Below, in pieces: positions 61,176-64,000 of a DNA stretch of 64,000 bases (position 1 is its first letter; each line of letters begins with the position of its first letter). The stretch comes from Endobacterium cereale (lineage in GTDB: Bacteria > Pseudomonadota > Alphaproteobacteria > Rhizobiales > Rhizobiaceae): positions 1 through 64,000 of the forward strand of contig NZ_WIXI01000050.1 of the NCBI RefSeq assembly GCF_009617585.1, written 5' to 3'. Made by a program: the position numbers and the translations under genes. The notes beneath the pieces were generated by a model. That model was not told the origin of the DNA and did no database searches. It was given only the letters and a program-made list of their open reading frames with translations.

Positions 61176-62038
61176 GTGGCTTTGAAACCCGCTGGCTCGA
61201 TCTGCGCGAACCTGTCGATCATCGCGCGCGTCACACGGGTCTGCGCGGGCTGGCCCTTGATCTTCTGGACACTGCCGAAGACGATAAATACATCGTCGAC
61301 GTCGGTTGCGGTACAGGCTCGACCTTTCGTGCCCTTATGCCAGAAGTCGCGGGCAGACGCTGGCGGTTCGTCGATCATGACCCGCGGCTGCTTGAGGAAG
61401 CAAGCAAACGCCACAGGCAGCATGACGGCGGCGCCGCGGAGTTCCTGCAACTGGACCTCGCGGATGTTCGGCCAGACATGTTTTCCCGCGCCGCGCTCGT
61501 GACCGCCTCGGCGCTGTTCGATCTTGCCTCGCTCGCTCTGGTGGAGAGTTTGGCAGGCCACCTCAAGGCATGCGGAGCCAGCCTCTACGCGGCATTGAAT
61601 TACAATGGCGTCTGTGTCTGGAGCAGCCGTCACGATGCCGATGACCTCGTCGTGGCAGCGTTCAACGAACACCAACGCGGTGACAAGGGATTGGGGCCAG
61701 CATTGGGACCGGACAGCGGTCCTATGCTCAATCGCGTCTTTGAAAAATACGGCTTCGATGTGATGATGGGGGAAAGTCCGTGGAGGTTCGGATCTGATGA
61801 CGCGGAACTGCACGCGCAGTTCATCGACGGCATGGCGACGGCTGTCGGGCAGAAACGCAGCCTCGACCCGCTGCTATTGGAAGATTGGCGGAGAAGCCGT
61901 CTCGCCCGGGTCCACGGTTCGACCTGCGAGGTCGGTCACTGGGACGTTCTGGCTATCGCGCCCCGAGAGCGCGAAACGAACAAAACGGATGGTCAGCCGG
62001 GCGACGGTATGGCCGGTGGTGCGCGGTCCGCGGCGTGA
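61172..62038 (+). CDS. SAM-dependent class I methyltransferase
   Basis: A 288-residue protein starting with ATGA overlap. The SAM motif I is KYIVDVGCGTGSTFRALMPE (about 39-58). Motif II acidic strand is FVDHDPRLLEEASKRH, and LQLDLADV marks the adenine-binding strand. Later segments (LYAALNYNGVCVW, then GPMLNRVFEKYGF) are typical of small-molecule methyltransferases. The C-terminal tail (RERETNKTDGQPGDGMAG) looks disordered. The substrate is probably an N- or O-atom of the product of this operon. Confidence 0.87.
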   Translation: MSGFETRWLDLREPVDHRARHTGLRGLALDLLDTAEDDKYIVDVGCGTGSTFRALMPEVAGRRWRFVDHDPRLLEEASKRHRQHDGGAAEFLQLDLADVRPDMFSRAALVTASALFDLASLALVESLAGHLKACGASLYAALNYNGVCVWSSRHDADDLVVAAFNEHQRGDKGLGPALGPDSGPMLNRVFEKYGFDVMMGESPWRFGSDDAELHAQFIDGMATAVGQKRSLDPLLLEDWRRSRLARVHGSTCEVGHWDVLAIAPRERETNKTDGQPGDGMAGGARSAA

Positions 62039-62080
62039 TCTCAGACCATTGTGCAAGAACTTCGACGGGACGAGGAAGAC

Positions 62081-62899
62081 ATGATCGACGCGCGTGAAAT
62101 ATCCGATTCCACATGGAAATCCATTCTGGCGTTGCGCGACGGAGAGGCGCCCGACGACGACGCTTTTTCTGATCCCGTAGCGGCACCCTATCGGGCGGTC
62201 GCCAGACGCAATGGGCATCCTTTCGTTATCGCGCAAATCGGGCAGTCGCTTGACGGTCGCGTTGCCACCCTTTCGGGAGACGCCCGCAATCTGTCCGGCG
62301 ATGGCGGGTTTCTCCACCTGCACCGCCTGCGCGCGCTGGTCGATGCGGTCGTCGTCGGTGTTGGTTCGGTCGTCGCGGATGATCCCATGCTGACAGTGAG
62401 AAAGGTTGCTGGCCGAAATCCGATCCGCGTGGTCATCGATCCCAATGGCCGCATGCCGGATAATTGCAAGCTTGTTCATCGGAAGGATCAATCTTGCGCC
62501 TCGACAATTGTCGTTCAGGCGAACGACCAGAAGCCGCGCGACGACGTCGACACAATCCAGCTGGCGAGAAATGCCGCAGGATCACTGGATGCCGCAGACA
62601 TCGTAAGTGCCCTACAAGCCAGGGGAATGCTCAACATTCTGGTCGAGGGAGGTGGACGTACAATCGAGCATTTCCTGACTTCCGAGGTTGTCGATCGTCT
62701 TCACATCTGTGTCGCCCCGATCCTCATCGGCTCAGGCCTGCCCGGTTTGCGCCTGCCTGCCATCAACCTCTTGTCTGAAGCGATCAGGCCACGCGTGACG
62801 GCTTATGATCTCGGGAGCGATCTGTTGTTCGACTGTGAATTCGTCGGCAGGCGGACGGCGGGGTCGGATGACGGTGCTGCTTCGCTTCAACACCTTTGA
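62081..62899 (+). CDS. RibD-type (dihydrofolate-reductase-fold) reductase without deaminase domain
   Basis: About 272 residues from the ATG at 62081, which has GAGGAAG upstream; a GTG at 62051 is an alternative. The RibD C-terminal reductase signatures are HPFVIAQIGQSLDGRVATLS (about 46-65), RLRALVDAVVVGVGSVVADD, PMLTVRKVAGRNPIRVVIDP and NILVEGGGRTIEHFL. No zinc-deaminase domain is present. It should reduce a ribosylaminopyrimidinone to the ribityl compound using NADPH, in the order used by fungi and archaea. It is the last gene of the operon and ends 7 bases before the convergent LacI gene. Confidence 0.88.
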   Translation: MIDAREISDSTWKSILALRDGEAPDDDAFSDPVAAPYRAVARRNGHPFVIAQIGQSLDGRVATLSGDARNLSGDGGFLHLHRLRALVDAVVVGVGSVVADDPMLTVRKVAGRNPIRVVIDPNGRMPDNCKLVHRKDQSCASTIVVQANDQKPRDDVDTIQLARNAAGSLDAADIVSALQARGMLNILVEGGGRTIEHFLTSEVVDRLHICVAPILIGSGLPGLRLPAINLLSEAIRPRVTAYDLGSDLLFDCEFVGRRTAGSDDGAASLQHL

Positions 62900-62905
62900 G
62901 CGCAA

Positions 62906-63919
62906 TCAACCGCTGGCTCCTTCGATCAGCATCATTGGCCACACTCGGCGACGTAGGCCCTCGTACGCTTGACGATAGGCCGGCATTTCGGACAGCAACG
63001 TCTCTGCCAGCGCTATTCCGAGATCGTGCAGCGAAAGGTTGAAACCTGTCAGTGTCGGCGACAGGAATTGCGTATGCGGGCTGTGGCGTCCAACGATGGC
63101 AATGTCTTTTCCGGGGGTAATGCCTGCCTCTTCCAGTCCCTTGTAGAGCCCGGTCACCAATGTCTCGTTGACGAGTGCTATCGCCGATGGCCGCGACGGT
63201 CGTGCCGCGATCTCCTTGGCAACCGCATAACCGCCAGCTTCGCTGGGCTTTCCTCGAAAAATGTTTTCTTCACGCAAGCGGATTCCGTGTGTGCCGAGAA
63301 CGCTGCGGCAACGCTCGACGAAGAGATGACCGAGATTGAGATCGCCATGCGGCCAGATAACGCCGATGTCCTTATGTCCTGCGAGGACAAGCCGTTCCAT
63401 CGCAATTTCGGCCATGCCCTCGAAATCGAGATCGATCCACGGCTGACCAACGTCCGTCAGGCTGCGGCCCAGTGAAATGAAGGGAATCTTGTGCCGGTCG
63501 AGCAATTCGAAGCGGGCATCGTTGCGACGCGTGGCGGACAGGATGATCGCGTCGGCAAAGCCGCGCGCCACGGTGCGCTGCAGATAGGCATCCGGGTCTT
63601 CCGATGACGAGCAGAGAAGGGCGACGAGATCGAGATCGTGCCGAGCAAGTACGGTCTGCACGCCGTCGAACACGCTCATAAAAAACGAGTCGCCCTGACC
63701 GGTAATCTCCGGCCCGGTCTGCATCATGAAGCCGATCACGCCAGTCGATCCCTTGCGCAGCGAACGGCCGGACTGATTGGCGACATAACCAAGCTTTTCA
63801 GCGGCTTCCAGCACACGCTGGCGTGTCTGCGGATTGACGTCCGCCTTGCCGTTCAGGGCGCGTGACACGGTGCCGATCGATATGTCGAGATGGTCGGCCA
63901 GTTGCCGTATGCCTTTCAT
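62906..63919 (-). CDS. LacI-family transcriptional regulator
   Basis: A 337-residue regulator. The N-terminal domain is MKGIRQLADHLDISIGTVSR followed by ALNGKADVNPQTRQRVLEAA, a clear LacI helix-turn-helix with hinge (LGYVANQSGRSLRKGSTGVIG). The periplasmic-binding-protein-like effector domain has FFMSVFDGVQTVLARHDLDLV and SRPSAIALVNETLVTGLYKG. It probably responds to a sugar. It points toward the operon at 56816-62899 but is transcribed from a promoter to its right, where an AAACGTTT palindrome lies at the window edge. Its targets may therefore lie beyond 64000. Confidence 0.92.
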   Translation of the reverse strand: MKGIRQLADHLDISIGTVSRALNGKADVNPQTRQRVLEAAEKLGYVANQSGRSLRKGSTGVIGFMMQTGPEITGQGDSFFMSVFDGVQTVLARHDLDLVALLCSSSEDPDAYLQRTVARGFADAIILSATRRNDARFELLDRHKIPFISLGRSLTDVGQPWIDLDFEGMAEIAMERLVLAGHKDIGVIWPHGDLNLGHLFVERCRSVLGTHGIRLREENIFRGKPSEAGGYAVAKEIAARPSRPSAIALVNETLVTGLYKGLEEAGITPGKDIAIVGRHSPHTQFLSPTLTGFNLSLHDLGIALAETLLSEMPAYRQAYEGLRRRVWPMMLIEGASG

Positions 63920-63992
63920 GCGAATATCCGTCTTTCATCATCCTCTTGAGAACCAGTATTGACAAAATACCGGACATGTCCATAGTTTCCGT

Positions 63993-64000
63993 AAACGTTT
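63993..64000. promoter_or_regulatory. LacI-type operator core at window edge
   Basis: AAACGTTT is an 8-base palindrome centred on CG, the core of many LacI-family operators. It is about 75 bases upstream of the LacI-family gene and may continue past the window end. Confidence 0.35.

Overview
The window is about 64 kb of GC-rich DNA with dense, often overlapping genes. The gene families (pertactin-type autotransporter, AspT antiporters with aspartate 4-decarboxylase, MlrC/M81 protein, OpgH-like glucosyltransferase, TPR-bearing winged-helix regulator) point to a Hyphomicrobiales alphaproteobacterium, most likely Rhizobiaceae (Rhizobium/Agrobacterium group). This is inferred from protein character, not from a database search. 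I see no rRNA, tRNA, CRISPR array or intact mobile element, so this looks like accessory chromosome or megaplasmid sequence.

Layout. 1-1083: 3' end of an autotransporter (proline linker plus beta-barrel). 1130-1864: a DUF6065 protein. 2117-8356: a MoxR/DUF58/DUF4381/VWA/VWA-TPR/BatD operon. 8471-10467: a formylglycine-generating enzyme and an exported HAD phosphatase. 10664-12400: a membrane-anchored winged-helix/TPR regulator. 12525-15056: a small unknown protein divergent from an MscS-type channel. 15148-18244: two outer-membrane proteins and an MltF-like lytic transglycosylase. 18302-19957: a Tat-exported Cys-type sulfatase. 20497-25491: AspT, aspartate 4-decarboxylase, AspT. A phosphatase remnant follows. 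26173-33074 is a ferric-siderophore system on the minus strand (FecI-type sigma, FecR, TonB receptor, binding protein, fused permease, no ATPase). 33597-41999 holds an RND pump, a membrane methyltransferase, and a response regulator and kinase separated by a MipA/OmpV protein. After an IS3 transposase scrap, 42323-50239 holds an M81 protein, a ROK repressor, a peptide-type ABC importer lacking ATPases, a ROK kinase and CutC. 50659-55254 holds a dehydrogenase, a LysR/SDR pair, broken SDR fragments, a TetR repressor and a lipoprotein. 55410-63919 is a GTP cyclohydrolase II divergent from a six-gene operon (OpgH-like GT2, MDR dehydrogenase, PTPS-like protein, GT4, methyltransferase, RibD-type reductase), then a convergent LacI regulator.

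Two parts stand out. First, six copies of a roughly 29-bp element ending in CGTACTT sit upstream of six transcription units between 1.9 and 20.5 kb. Together they tie the MoxR/Bat operon, the sulfatase-maturing enzyme, the sulfatase, the MscS channel, a 97-residue unknown and the aspartate/alanine system into one apparent regulon. The best copies are direct repeats one helical turn apart, as expected for an OmpR-fold regulator, and such a regulator is encoded in the middle of the region. Second, the 55.4-62.9 kb cluster combines riboflavin/pterin-type chemistry (GCH II, RibD reductase domain, a PTPS-fold protein lacking key catalytic residues) with two glycosyltransferases and a methyltransferase. 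It looks like a pathway for a glycosylated, methylated pyrimidine or pteridine that I cannot match to a known product.
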